Assembly (NCBI RefSeq): GCF_023898315.1
Contig: NC_064625.1
Coordinates: 103,216,269 to 103,280,268 of the forward strand
Reading direction: 5' to 3'
Length of the DNA: 64,000 nt
DNA from: Schistocerca nitens
Lineage: Eukaryota > Arthropoda > Insecta > Orthoptera > Acrididae
The translations under genes and the position numbers were made by a program. This document shows positions 1 to 11,531 of this stretch, piece after piece; the stretch's first letter is position 1; the number at the start of each line of letters is the position of its first letter. The notes under the pieces are model-generated. The model was not told the DNA's origin. It saw only the letters and a list, made by a program, of their open reading frames with translations, and did not search any database.

Positions 1-905
1 CTACACCTCCACTTCCCTGCAGATTTCTGTTGACATAAGAACTGTCCTGCGACAAATTTCCACAACCTACACCTCTCCTGTCTTCAGGAAAAGCACTACA
101 CCACATTTACTTTTCAGCTCAAGCGAGTGTGATGGATCGTAAACAAATGCGTGAGCTTTCTTTTATTCCAGTTACATATGTTTTGCTGATTTTCTGCTTT
201 TAAATAAAACATTGTGAAAAAACTGATAGAAAAAACATTAGTTTTTTTGGGACTCAATCTGTATCAGACCTATCTGACCATATATAAATAAGTCCTGCAC
301 AGTGGTTTCTGTCTGTAACTGAAGGCTAACTACAGGAATTTATTGTACAGCCTTCAACACATATTTGACAAATCGAGTAGCCATTTCACAAGGGCACGAG
401 AGAAAGGTGTAAGACCTCTGCAGCACCAAGCAGGCACAACCTACTGCTACCAGGAGACTAGATACCGTCGAAATCGTGATGTCACATAGCACCTGTTAGG
501 GTAGTATCAGACTAGTCGGTATAGAGGTAATGTGTAAGGCGTGTTGACAGAAATGCAAAACACCGTCACATATAGAATGTATCTCATGCCTAACTGGCAT
601 ACGAGAACAGACAACTGCTCAAAGAGGTGTCAGACGTGGCAGTCATTTGTACCTGTGGTTTCCAGTATTTATGATGAGAAAGGATAAAGGTAGTCAAATA
701 AGCAGGCAGTTAAGGGAGAGTGCCAATTTGGACTGAACAACTACCTTTTACTATCAGGAGGATTGTAACAGTGTGATCAGTGTTGCTCGAGGATAAATAA
801 AAGGAATACCCCACTGCCCGGCAGACTGACTCACCTGGCGGATGGAGCGGATTACTCCCTGCACACGTTGGTTGTTAGGCCAGGGCTCACCCACATGGCA
901 GCCCA
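1..905. repeat. Module G, copy 1 (segmental duplicate)
   Basis: This stretch matches 19,073-19,985 almost line for line, starting with the phrase ctacacctccact, and its last 140 bases match 32,706-32,845. No coding frame is visible. It begins outside the window, so its left boundary is unknown. It joins module A at about 906, and the same junction (gcagcccaaacctgtctgag) recurs at about 32,840. A patch at 241-267 is in the opposite orientation to the equivalent patch of copy 2 (see findings). Function unknown; probably an old duplicated non-coding block. Confidence 0.75.
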
Positions 906-2984
906 AACCTGTCTGAGAAAGGAATTACCAGTTTAAGAAGCCATAGTTCTGTCTTAAATTTGTGTTGATATCATTAATGTCCATATGTGACTTAAACACA
1001 CACTCTCACGATATGTATTAACATTTAGTGTAAAATTAGTTTTTAATGTTATTTTACTTTCTAATAACTTGAATTACTAGTATACATGCGCAGTTTTCAA
1101 AGTAATTATTCGAACTGGAATTTCTGTGCTTAGAGATGGTTTCCTTTTCCATAAATATTCTGTGGAATACAAATATTCTGTAAAGCTATTTTAATTTACA
1201 TTTGTACTACCAGTCATTTGAATTTGCTAACTTCAGAAATGGTAATGCAAAATACTGATGATCCTTTTCGAAGATCTTACATGAGTGTTGGTTCTTCCAA
1301 GCACTGTAAAACGTTTTTTGCAAATGTTTGTACCAATCACAAGTTAATAAAGTTCCGTTAGATGACTGTCATATTTTGTACTTCTAGTAAACATGTAACG
1401 ATACTTGCAGAGTCATGCACTACACGAAATTTGAGATCATTGAGATAGATAATGATTGTTACCCTTCATGTAAAGTAAAGCTAGTATGTACGTTGCATGT
1501 TCCATAATTTGAAAATATTTAAAATGTTACTCCCCAGTCGTGTGAACTTCTTGCCCAGCTAGATTAAAGATATGGTTTCTTACCTGTATATTTTACCTTT
1601 AGTTACAGGTTCTTCCATCGTCAATTGACTAATATATCGTCTTTGGTGTATATTTGGCAAGAGCTAACTAGATCCTGACGATGTATATTGTTGCTGCTAG
1701 TAAATTGTGGTTTACACATAATACAGTGTCATACTGAAGTAAACGGACAGAATCTTCATAATAAAAATATATTGTCTACAAATCTTCACATACTTCAATG
1801 CTCTTCAGTTGGTATTCGATACAAAGCATGCTATTATGTATATACAGCTTCAAATGTGGATTGATCAATTGCGTACCACATCTTGAGACGTTGAGCATAT
1901 CGTTAATATATTTTTAATAATGGCTGATAGTGCAAATTGAAATAGCATTCTCATATTTTTGAGTGCTCTTAACAGTACAAAAGTTACATACTACTCTGGT
2001 GTATAAAATGGCCAATAGCTCACGTAGTAAATGATAAATATATAGCCTACAACATTGTTTACTTGTATGCAGTATTTGAAGACTTTGGAATCACATGTAG
2101 CAGATAACCAAACCGAATAAGCGATAGATAAAATATTGTTAGCGCAGATGATGCAACTGCAGTGGAGGACGTGTTAACGAGATTGTAACTGTCATTCTTC
2201 AATCTTTGTTTATTTAGAAAAATCATCACTTACTCCATAAGTAATATAGGAACACGTGGGAACCTTCGAAAAAGTTCACTCTGTTCTATAATCTATGTAT
2301 TAAAAAGTCTATATATTCTGCCTTGTTCGAAGTCAGTTGTTGTCCAAACATGGATGGGCTACCACGATGACAATAAGTCTTGGTTCATAATATTTCAACT
2401 GATGGAGAAACATCAGCTCCAAAACGTCAACTTTGTGCTAAACATGCAGAGTGTTAGTGCTATATGATGCTTTCGTATACTTACATTATCTAAAATACGA
2501 CATTTGGTATTCAAAGATTGTAAAATCTCAACGGAACAATTGTAATTTGGTTCTGAGGAATATTATCGTCTGTATTATGACCAGATCAAACATCATGCAT
2601 AATTATTTCAACTATTACTAAAATGAGGAAAATACTTTGTCAAGTAGTTCCAATTTGTAGGTAACAATAGCCTTTGTGTAGCATGTAAGCAAACACAGCT
2701 TTCAATGTTAAATGCAACAAGTGTTTGTAATTTTTACAACATGCACACACTTAACATTTGTTGAACAGTTCTGTTACTGTTAAACCTTATTTTTTATACA
2801 CACAAAACACATGTAAGCAAACTGTATGTAATATTTGTAGTCTACGGCATAATACAAGAATCTTCCTTCTCTTACAGTCAGAGACGAGGTTCCAAAAGAT
2901 AGTCACATGTCTGACTGCTCTGAAACTACTTCCGCTTACTTGCAGACTTCTGTGTTTCTTTCCTATCGGCCTCTCTTGGCCAAC

Positions 2985-3062
2985 TCTTGATTTTTCGACC
3001 CCGACGGTATTAGGTTGCGAGGCCCGAGGGTGTCATTCATTTCCTTTCTCTAACCTTACAGA
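2985..3062 (+). repeat. Conserved block with splice-acceptor-like end inside module A
   Basis: The phrase gaccccgacggtattaggtt followed by gcgaggcccgagg occurs at 2,998, 25,617 and 34,976, one of the best conserved parts of module A. It ends in a pyrimidine-rich stretch and cttacag just before an ATG, which resembles a 3' splice site. From memory the phrase also occurs in the 3' region of a grasshopper retroelement, but I cannot confirm this. It could be a TE remnant or an exon edge of an unknown ancestral gene. Confidence 0.35.
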
Positions 3063-3286
3063 CCATGGCAGAGGAGGGCCTCCAGAGACGTGGCGAAGCC
3101 AGCCATCCTAGGTATGCAAAACGGAAGACAAAATGTGGTCGTCCAATCTGTGGGTTATACGACAAGGCTAGTAATCTACCTGTGTAAGAATCTTAGTATT
3201 GACAAGCTTCTCAACAAGCCCCGGATATGAAGATGGTGAGAACAGATGAGGCTATAATGAATGTGTGGACAGCAGTGTTGCTCTGA

Positions 3287-3720
3287 TCATTCAACCACGA
3301 CTACTCTCATTTGGGGACAATGTGACCTGCTGGTGGGACGTCCCTCTGCAACGAAAGTGATTTTGGTGAGATACGGAAAGAACATAAGATGGTAACTGTT
3401 GCTGCCCTTGGAAGAATCACCATCAGAAGACGTAACAGGGAATAATGGAAAATGGTAACCGCATGTTGGAGCCATTACTACAGAGAGTATTCCGGAGAGA
3501 AGCACAGCACATACGCACTGATCTGAGATACGTAAACAAATGAGATAGAGGTTGGTGTTCCACAATGCCTGTGACGTTATGCACTGGGTTGGATCTTCCT
3601 GAGGGACAGAATGAAAGTAATCCGGTTGGCACCAAATGTGAAGAGATGACTGAAGTGAAAGTGACGCAACACTGTGGGGGACCGTTGGTGAAATAGGCAC
3701 CAGTGTACTTAGTTCCAAAA
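3287..3720. other. Module A block open on both strands, copy 1
   Basis: The minus strand is open for about 140 codons here. Much of the same peptide can be read in copies 3 and 4, for example the phrase HSVPQEDPTQCI near the middle. On the plus strand a shorter frame contains GLDLPEGQNESN, also found in all three copies. The plus frame stays open longest in copy 4 (35,549-35,839, 96 codons). I recognise no domain on either strand. It may be a decayed exon or simply a slowly diverging non-coding block that happens to be stop-poor. Confidence 0.3.
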
Positions 3721-4217
3721 CACACCTTAGTACGCAGCCTCTCGGAAGATGGTGTTCCAGAGTTGTCAGTCATCCTAGACCACACGGACATCTGCACTAA
3801 TAGTCTTCATTTGAATTTCGGTGAAGACTACGAGGAGAAATAGGACTGTTACTGAAGATGGTTCTGCGCCTTCGTTAATAGAATGACATGATGTACAGTC
3901 AGCTTGACAAATGGCCTGAAGTATCTTCACCTGCAGTCTTCCATTTGGAAGGGACATAAGCTGCCTGTCGCCCAACATCGTACCACAAAAGTGTTAAAAC
4001 TGTGACAAATAACCTCTACCTGCCAACCAGCCAGCACACTTCTTCCTGCCGTGTACTTGATTTACCCTTGCTGAATTGTCCAACATAAGAGCCAAGAAAC
4101 CAAGGTACGAAGAGTAGCTGAGGACTGCCTGTGACGGCATGCTGTGGATTCTCTGACATGCTTCTGCATCAATCGTAACACATCGTTGCCTCAAAGAATA
4201 CTCAGCTGAACGCAGTC

Positions 4218-7200
4218 TTCAAGACCAGTGGACTACTACTTACATGTGGCTTGGAAGTGGGCAACTTAGAATGAAAACAGAGAGAGATGCCAGCCCTAGC
4301 GGGAGTCCCATCCCGATGTTTCCTGGTCCAACCAGCGAGGTGTGGGAGAATTTGGTGTTCTATAAAAAGTTCAAAGAACAATGGTAGCTCTATGGGCGGC
4401 TGTCCCTAAGTTCTCCTGAACCTAGATTTATATCTGAATATTACTAGAGGGAGCCAGGATAACCAGAAGAGTGCGATGTGTAGTGTGGCACAAGAAACTA
4501 CCACCCGCTTACCAAGGTCTGTGCAGACTCTTCACGGAACTACATCAACAAAAGACGGTCCAGAGTTAATGATATGAGGTAGCAGGAAACGAAGAAACGT
4601 GTTACGTGACGAGTAAATCCTGTGTCTCAATCACCTACGTTGTTCTGTCGTCATTGTAATACCAGCCAACGTTACCACTGGTGTAATGTACTGCTATGAC
4701 ATCAGTTGTGACCAGGAGGAGGACAACAGATCTCAAGAACAAAAGCAGTATTACTGGGAAAAATACCTCTGGGTTTAGTTTCACTTCATACATTCTTCAC
4801 AAGCTATTTATGTGTGTGCCTTCTGCTCATTGATTGTATTTAACTACAGAATATTGTGTACGTAAAAATGTTACCTGAGCATTATTCTCTGCCTCTGTTG
4901 TGCAACAATATTGCTGCAGACAACGTGTGGAAGACGCAGCTACCACAAGTGATGAAATATGTTAGACTAGCATGGAGGCACTAGTGTTACCATCTCAAGT
5001 AACATAACTTTTCTTGTATTAATGTACATTTTGAAACGAATGCACTGAATAAGTGAGGCAGGTACAACAAAATCTACAAATATTTTGCAGACAATAGATA
5101 GGCAGTATACCATGTTTCTCGAATCAAACATACTGAAAGAAATCGGTCACTATATTGTCTTCTCATTTATATAATCAAAAACTCTGAAGCATTTTGTAGC
5201 TCTGGTCATGTTCAGCTATGACAAATACATTACATATAGATATATTTTGTAGTGAAAGAAGCAAACCAAGCTGTTAAATGTTGTTTTTATTACTTTGCAG
5301 CTTTATTACTTGGATCTGGTTATTTCACACTAAAATGAACTCGATGCAAGTGGAATAAAGTGTAGCTAGTAGACTTACAAAATACTGTATTAAAAAAATT
5401 TCGTTAAAGATATTAAAGCAGATCCGCTATGTAATACCTCCTTATAACGTGAAAATTGAGATACTTGTATATACATTGTAAACTGCGGTGGTCCAATTCA
5501 TTATTTTAATTACAAAAAATTTTATCCTGAGATTTGAACCTTGTCTGCCGTAATGCACTCATTCGTTTCGCCACTAGTCACGTGACTCGCTTTAATGCTG
5601 CTAAATTGTACAACAATTAAAGTTGTAATTTTGTGTTGTTACATACGTTACATTGAAGTATACTGAGAACAACTTCTCTAAAATTAGGGAGAGCCAATTT
5701 GGCAGTTGCATATGTTGATTAAGGTGGTCTTACTATTTTCTGTTTGGATGCACTGAAGGTGATATGAATAAACGTAGTGTCCTCGCCACCCCAAGAAAGA
5801 TGCAAAATCTACAGTTGCTCTCGCTTATTGTCTGACAGGTGCAGGGTGTTCCACAATTCCTAATGCAGGCTTCCACGGGTTATATAAGAGACAATACATT
5901 TCTGGACACGAGCTCCTTACAAAAACGTTGCCTGCTAAGCTTGCTGTCAAAGCCTGTGACAGGAATCGTGGAGTACCCTGTATTTATTAGTGATCAGACT
6001 GATGGCAAGTGGGTTGCACAGATTGTATTACTCAAGGTCAATAGTCTTGTATATCTAGTTTTGAAACATATACTACGTAGCAAGTAGAAATGTGCAATTA
6101 TTACATGTAAAATTACTCACAAAGTTAGCATGTAATACCTGTTTTTCTCCAATATTACTTGGGTTCTTTGAAAGTTTGTTGTTCGTTGAAAAGCTAACGG
6201 ACTTCCAAAGATCATATATGCTAACATAATGAACCAAGTTTGGACGATTATATATGATGGAAACTCTGTTCGAGAGAAATTTATTTCGCAGTGCAAAATG
6301 TGCTTGCACTTCACGAGCTTTCCTTCGGTCTTCCTTAATGAACATCAGTATGCCATAATATAATTACCTTGTTACTTTGTCATGACCATACAATTTTCTG
6401 TCCAGGTTTCGTTGTAGAAATATTGACCAAGTGTGATTTAATTCATATGGGTGGCTTTGCTATAAATTTTACTATGGCTTCACTGCTTATGAATGTGAAC
6501 AAGACTAGATTTCTTCTTAGCACTCAGATAATGTTTATGAACGAAGTAATGTTGGAAACTTTTGTTCTTTACAAGAGAGCATTTTGCAAAACTATATGAG
6601 TAGTAAAAGTTACTACTAAGTGGGTTTATTTTAAATGCAAACGTATTACAGCAGTAATACTACCATGTTTGTGTTATGTATCTGAAAATCTGTGCCTTAT
6701 GCAGGTCTTAAATGTTCAAGTAAACCCTAATTGTCTCAAGAATGCCATGGATAAGAGCTGCCTGACAGATCGCTGTGTAAATTAGTTAAGCTGTTAATTT
6801 ATTCGAAGAATGTAGCGGTGAAAACGTTTAGAAAAGGTTTGGAGTTCAGCATAAAGTTTGCTGGAAGTCGTAAGTGCTCTCATTCGCGAACACTGGATGG
6901 ATGAATTCCAGATATACGAACGGAATTGAAGCGGAGTCTACAAGCAATGTTCCTCCAGTTCCTAACTGTACTGTTATTAGTATTCCGTCGAGCTTCCACT
7001 ATATTTTACCGCTAAATGAGTAAATTAAGGCACTCTAAATTTCTGAATTTGGTAAATAGCCACGCAAAATACTGATCATGAAATTTTTGTTGCCCATCGA
7101 AGCTGTGAGTGAGGCAAACTGATATTGCTATCAGGCTCTGGGATGGTTACTTCCTAACAACCTTAGTCACGTACAGGGACATAGAAGACTGAATCAAATA

Positions 7201-8000
7201 CCAGTTACTGGGACAGTTATTGCAACGATCGTTTTAGGCACAGTACATATACAGCAAGGATGCAAAGTTAGACGTTAACATATTGAGTCTTGAGTTGGTA
7301 ATGTCGCTGCACTTTCATCTGTGTTTCTTCCATGTTTTTATTACACCAGCTACAAATTTTCGCATTTCAGATGTATGTATTCATTTAAGAGCGTTTATCT
7401 CATTAGGACATCTTGTAGAACATACGCATTACCTTATCTGTACATTTCCCAGTTTATATGAGAATACATCGTAATATGAAATACTGTATTGTTTTGGAGG
7501 ATACTGTCCACTATCTGTACATCTTTCATGTTCTAGATCTGAAGATTGTCGTTACTGACTGATCACAATATGGAGTCCTTCAAAGACCCGTTCGAAAGAG
7601 CGGAATAGAAAAAAACATTTGACAATACTTGGATCACTGTTTCTACGAGCTACTGTCCCAGCTCGTGAATCTGTATATAGTTACTGGTACGTGTTCGGGG
7701 TACTTCATGGTATGACTCCTTGCAAATAGTTACTGTAACAGCATATTTTATGACTTGTAACTTTGATTTCTACTCCTGATAAAGCCTACTGTGCAGTACC
7801 CTTATCTAATGTTCATTCTGGCCTGAAGACACTACAGTCGTCTGGTCGTAACTGTGGTTAAGGCCTCTGGGAGATGGCTGATAAGAACTAAAACACTATG
7901 GCACGTCAGTTCACTTGATCACAAGGATAATAATCATGTAACGTCAAAAACTCCATTGCCACAGGAGCGTGCTTCAAACTAAATCACCCCCTGATGCAGG
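4218..8000. other. Remainder of module A copy 1, no gene seen
   Basis: This is AT-rich DNA without a credible long frame. It includes a conserved phrase starting cagggtgttccacaattcct at about 5,842, which recurs near 29,540 and 38,798. It also contains two patches (4,962-5,002 and 6,173-6,198) whose orientation differs from that in other copies. The 82- and 90-codon frames here are chance frames. Confidence 0.5.
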
Positions 8001-8166
8001 ATCACGGGGTCCAGGGTGGGATTCCTGGCTGGGTTGGGTATTTTCTCTGCCCAGGGATTGATGTGTCATCATCATCATAATTCGTGACAGTGGCTACATT
8101 GGACTGGGTAAAAAATTGGGACTTGGTATGGGTGCTGATGACTGGGCGGTTGAGCGCCCCACAAAC
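8000..8166 (+). mobile_element. tRNA-related SINE-like sequence, copy in module A1
   Basis: A degenerate Pol III B box (gggattcctgg) near 8,017 is followed by a SINE body with the recognisable phrase ttgggacttggtatgggtgc and a CCA-rich tail. The same sequence lies at 40,925-41,121 in module A4, with a better B box (gattcgatccc). The insertion therefore predates the duplication of module A. The 5' boundary cannot be separated from the module because both copies share their flanks. Confidence 0.6.
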
Positions 8167-8226
8167 CCACCACCACCACCACCACCACCACCACCACCAC
8201 CACCACCACCACCACCACCACCACCA
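8167..8226 (+). repeat. (CCA)20 microsatellite
   Basis: Twenty uninterrupted CCA units form the expanded tail of the SINE-like sequence. The equivalent tail in module A4 (41,111-41,121) has only three to four units. The polyhistidine, polytryptophan and polyvaline frames here are artefacts of this tract. Confidence 0.95.
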
Positions 8227-8522
8227 CATGCACACACACTGTTCTCTTGAAGTAAAAGTTCAACATTTACAGAAGTACTGTTCCATCTGAGACTTAAATG
8301 GCACTGGTGTCCCAGCTTGATCAGGTCATGACCTCTGTTCGATGCCTTTGCGGTGCTGATGGTGGGTGTCTCCCCCCCACCCAGGAGCTCCTACCGTCCA
8401 CTGTTGCGGACTGCTGCGATACATGGTCATTATCTGTGCTATCGATGCATGTTGCCGACGTGGGTTGAGCACCACGACCTTCAGACGGTCCCACATTTAC
8501 CTTGTAAGACAGGTTAGGTTAG

Positions 8523-8761
8523 TGTTTTTTAACGTCCCGTCGACAACGAAGTCATTAGAGACGGAGCACAAGCTCGGGTTAGGGAAGGATGGGGAAGGAA
8601 ATCGGCCGTGCCCTTTCAAAGGAACCATCCCGGCATTTGCCTGAAACGATTTAGGGAAATCACGGAAAACCTAATTCAGGATGGCTGGAGACGGGATTGA
8701 ACCGTCGTCCTCCCGAATGCGAGTCCAGTGTGCTAACCACTGCGCCACCTCGCTCGGTGCT
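8523..8761 (-). mobile_element. tRNA-derived SINE with target-site duplication
   Basis: Read on the minus strand, the element begins with a tRNA-like head (gtggcgcagtggttagcaca, then a B box ggttcaatcccg near 8,690-8,700). It continues with the phrase catcctgaattaggttttcc and ends in aacctaacc. The flanks carry a perfect 12-bp duplication, CTTGTAAGACAG, at 8,511-8,522 and 8,762-8,773. Full-length structure plus an exact duplication imply a fairly young insertion. From memory this is an abundant orthopteran SINE family. Confidence 0.85.
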
Positions 8762-8773
8762 CTTGTAAGACAG

Positions 8774-9729
8774 CCTTGTTTCCTGCTAATACCGTGCAAA
8801 CGTTTATGCTGTAGCCATTACATGTGTGTAATTAGAGCTGTTGCTTCTGTAAGGAGAACACTTCTTGGAGTCGGATATAACTGTCATTATTTCTTATCAT
8901 AATTCAAAGTATGAATGTTCACCATATTCAAAATACTTCGTTCCAGATAGCTGCTGGCAGCTCCATATGGCCGACGAAAAGAGCTATCTGGTCTCAAGTG
9001 GTAGGCACCTGCTACGGGTAGAAGCGCGCACACTCACCTGCTAATCCCTCTCCCTTCTGTAGACACCAATTTTGCCTGTCTCAGGGCAATCCATTAATCT
9101 TCGCGCAGCATCCGTTCATACACACCGCACCATGAACACATAGCTACTGTATTTCCGTATGGGACGAGTTCATTGAAAGTGGACAATCTCTTTCTCACAA
9201 CTCCCGATGGACTGTTACTGTTCGGGCTTCTGGGGATTGCTGCAGCAGTCGAACCTAACATGGATTCCCCAGCTTTAATTTGAAACTACACAGCTCCAAG
9301 GATTTGTCGACGGCAACCCGAGGCTTCCTCTCCAGCATTGTCACGTTACACACGTCGCAAAGTTCCTTTATGGGAACACCATTTTCGCCCCATTATTGAC
9401 CACCATTCGATCTAAAAATACCCCGCATTCGTTCGACAGTTACGCGAAGTATCGAATAGTTAGGTGTGACTGCTTGCCAGAGAATTAGTTTCTTCACTGC
9501 TTGGGCGGAAATGATGCAGCACATCATAAAGTTTGGCTTCAGAATTTTTTAACACTGCAAGCACAAGGGTAATGTAAATGTCGACATCGTATACTAAGAG
9601 GTTGGTGGTGAGGGATACCATGCAATAGAGAACGAATAAGAGAAATTCATGTGACATGCATTGGTGATAATGAATTACTGAGCCTATAGAATACATACCA
9701 CTGTTCATGAAGTCATAACCATTTAGGTG
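8774..9729. other. Unrecognised intergenic stretch with one small hairpin
   Basis: No gene or element was recognised. A 10-bp perfect stem, CCAGATAGCT at 8,943-8,952 and AGCTATCTGG at 8,982-8,991, could form a hairpin with a 29-nt loop. The 82-codon minus frame at 9,460-9,708 has no recognisable features. Confidence 0.4.
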
Positions 9730-10086
9730 TTACATTTTGCTTGCTTTTGGGAGGTATATGGCGATCTCAAATGGATACCCTTTCCACCTGCCCTCAGAAC
9801 TTCGAGCAGCGTACAGGGCATCAGCAGAAAACCCTTCGAGAATACTGCGTGGGAGTAAATTGGCAACCAGCCATAGTGCCTTGCAGATATTTAGAATATT
9901 TCCATCCCGTTCATTTGTCATCGATTTTAGTGTTACGGCACAAGCCTCACAATTACTTACAGCTTGCATGATTTTTTGGAAAATCATAGTATGCTTAATA
10001 AAAAATACAATATTGATTGGCGACTCCATGTCGTGTTCTGTGCACCACGACCAGATAATGAATATCATTGGAAGGAGAAACAGCAT
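9730..10086 (-). other. Unassigned 118-codon open frame
   Basis: The minus frame is open for 118 codons, and plus frames overlap it for up to 143 codons, so the block is stop-poor on both strands. The minus peptide ends GYPFEIAIYLPKASKM and has cysteines near its middle, but no domain is recognisable. It lies downstream (in minus sense) of a CTGAGGA/GAAA motif at 10,123-10,149. It may be a fragment of a retroelement; I cannot assign it. Confidence 0.2.
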
Positions 10087-10612
10087 TGGTCGTATTTTTG
10101 TTACATTATCCGCAAAATCGATTTTCGGTCACTTAGCGACCATCCTCAGTGCTGTAATATACAAATAAAATTAGTAGGCACTGGTATCAACAAGCTGTGC
10201 CAGCACCGTTGTTGCTTACCCATGCATCAAATCGGCGATAGAGAACCGTGTAGATGATGGGCCGACCTCGCTATATCCCTCTATAGACGACGACGACCAC
10301 CTTGTGCACTTTGGATCCATTTGTTACGGACTCATAGATGGCAACAGGTCTTTCTGTAGCTCATTCTCCCATCGCTTTCTGGGTCTTCAGATTGGACGAG
10401 TACCATTAGGTCTTCCCATATGTACGGCTTTTGCCCTAGAGGTGCCTTGTCTCCTTGCAATGTGGCCTGCTAACCTTATTTCCCGCGCTTTCAGTTTTTG
10501 AACGATGTTCGGTTGCATCAGCTCATAAAATCCTTGGATTTATCTGTTTCCTCGAGCTCCTTTCTTGGACAGGGACAAAGATGCTCTTCAAAATTTTTCC
10601 TTCGAAGACCAA

Positions 10613-11531
10613 CGAGGAATTAGCGTCCGGATGTGAACGACGAATGGAACAAAAGTTCCAAGAGAACCCAGCAGTTCAAGCAACAATTGGACGACTGGGT
10701 AATGGATAAGGAGCAGCAGGGACAGTCGGGGTCGTCAGCCATTACAAATGTGTGATTCGCGAAGCAAACAACTACTTCTGCTACAGCAAAAAAGAAATCG
10801 TTTTAAGCTGGTAATATTAATCTCGTTCTTATTGAAATAGTGCGTGCAGTGGCCCTGTTCGTATGTCTGTGAGGGACATCCTCTAGATCGGTGTCTACCC
10901 CAGAGCATACGACATTTCGTATACGTTGAAAAGTTACTCTTGTGGTGTAATGTGAGATAGAATTTCTATATGATCTTCTCGAATTCGAACACAAGCATTC
11001 CCATTTCGTTATTCGGTGATCGTCTGCGAGTGAAATGAATCTTCTAGCAGTGAAAACTTTCTCCTATTTTGACCATTTATTGAAGCAGGTACTACAGGAA
11101 ACATTTACCACCAAATGTTCGAAGTCCTATACTCGTTTGTAGTACATAATAGTCCATTACAGAATCTTTTGATGAAACTTAAATCCGCGGGATTACTTGA
11201 CTGGGTAGCCGCGCCGTCTGAGCCGCCTTGTCAAGGTCCTTGCGGCTCCCCCGTCGGAGGTTAGTCCTCCTCTGGTGTGTGGGTTGGTGTGAGTCGTCTC
11301 TCATTCCGATTTTCTTGCTTTCTTTCGCTCGCCATGGAGCAATGCGGAGTAACGGAATAACAATGTCGCTCACGCAGACGAAACGCACCACCTCGCGATA
11401 TATACTAACATTAAATCAATAACAATAGCAAGATTGTTGAACCGATCGTTTCACATCCAGTAGCTAGCAGGGCGAAGGGATATTACACTCCCTTCCTCGA
11501 CTGGCCTAAAGCCCGTCTTCATAATTATTCT
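10613..11531. mobile_element. Unidentified ~0.9 kb insertion inside LINE-A
   Basis: The LINE-A sequence is interrupted between 10,612 and 11,532. The interruption is flanked by a near-perfect 12-bp duplication, TTCGAAGACCAA at 10,601-10,612 and TTCAAAGACCAA at 11,532-11,543. The LINE text resumes directly on both sides. The insert has no long frame and no obvious inverted termini. It contains a SINE-like head at 11,203-11,291. The duplication length suits a LINE-mobilised element, perhaps a composite or 5'-extended retroposon. Confidence 0.5.
11203..11291 (+). mobile_element. tRNA-like SINE head (fragment)
   Basis: The sequence runs gggtagccgcgccgtctgag, then a degenerate B box in gtcggaggttagtcctcc, then a gtgtgtgggttggtgtg tail start. 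This resembles the 5' head of a second tRNA-derived SINE family that I associate with locusts. The body that usually follows is not visible, so it is truncated or diverged. Confidence 0.5.

Larger units (their letters stand above)
906..8490. repeat. Module A, copy 1 (segmental duplicate, ~7.6 kb)
   Basis: The stretch runs collinear with 23,566-30,665 and 32,846-41,445, and its first ~1.2 kb also matches 17,032-18,215. Shared landmarks are the start cctgtctgagaaagg, the phrase ggtattaggttgcgaggc near 3,004, a block open on both strands near 3,290-3,720, and gtattccgtcgagctt near 6,980. It lacks the ~1 kb GC-rich insert that copies 3 and 4 carry; the corresponding position is about 4,220. Its last ~1.4 kb is shared only with copy 4. 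Scattered mismatches and small indels imply that the duplications are not recent. No gene is recognised. Confidence 0.8.

Noticed and set aside
8002-8290. Frames with long runs of His, Trp or Val
   Set aside because: They are translations of the (CCA)20 microsatellite.
10123-10149. Hammerhead-ribozyme-like core on the minus strand (CTGAGGA, GGTC/GACC stem, GAAA), as found in Penelope-like elements
   Set aside because: The core and stem II fit, but I could not find stems I and III or a proper cleavage site, so it is probably chance.
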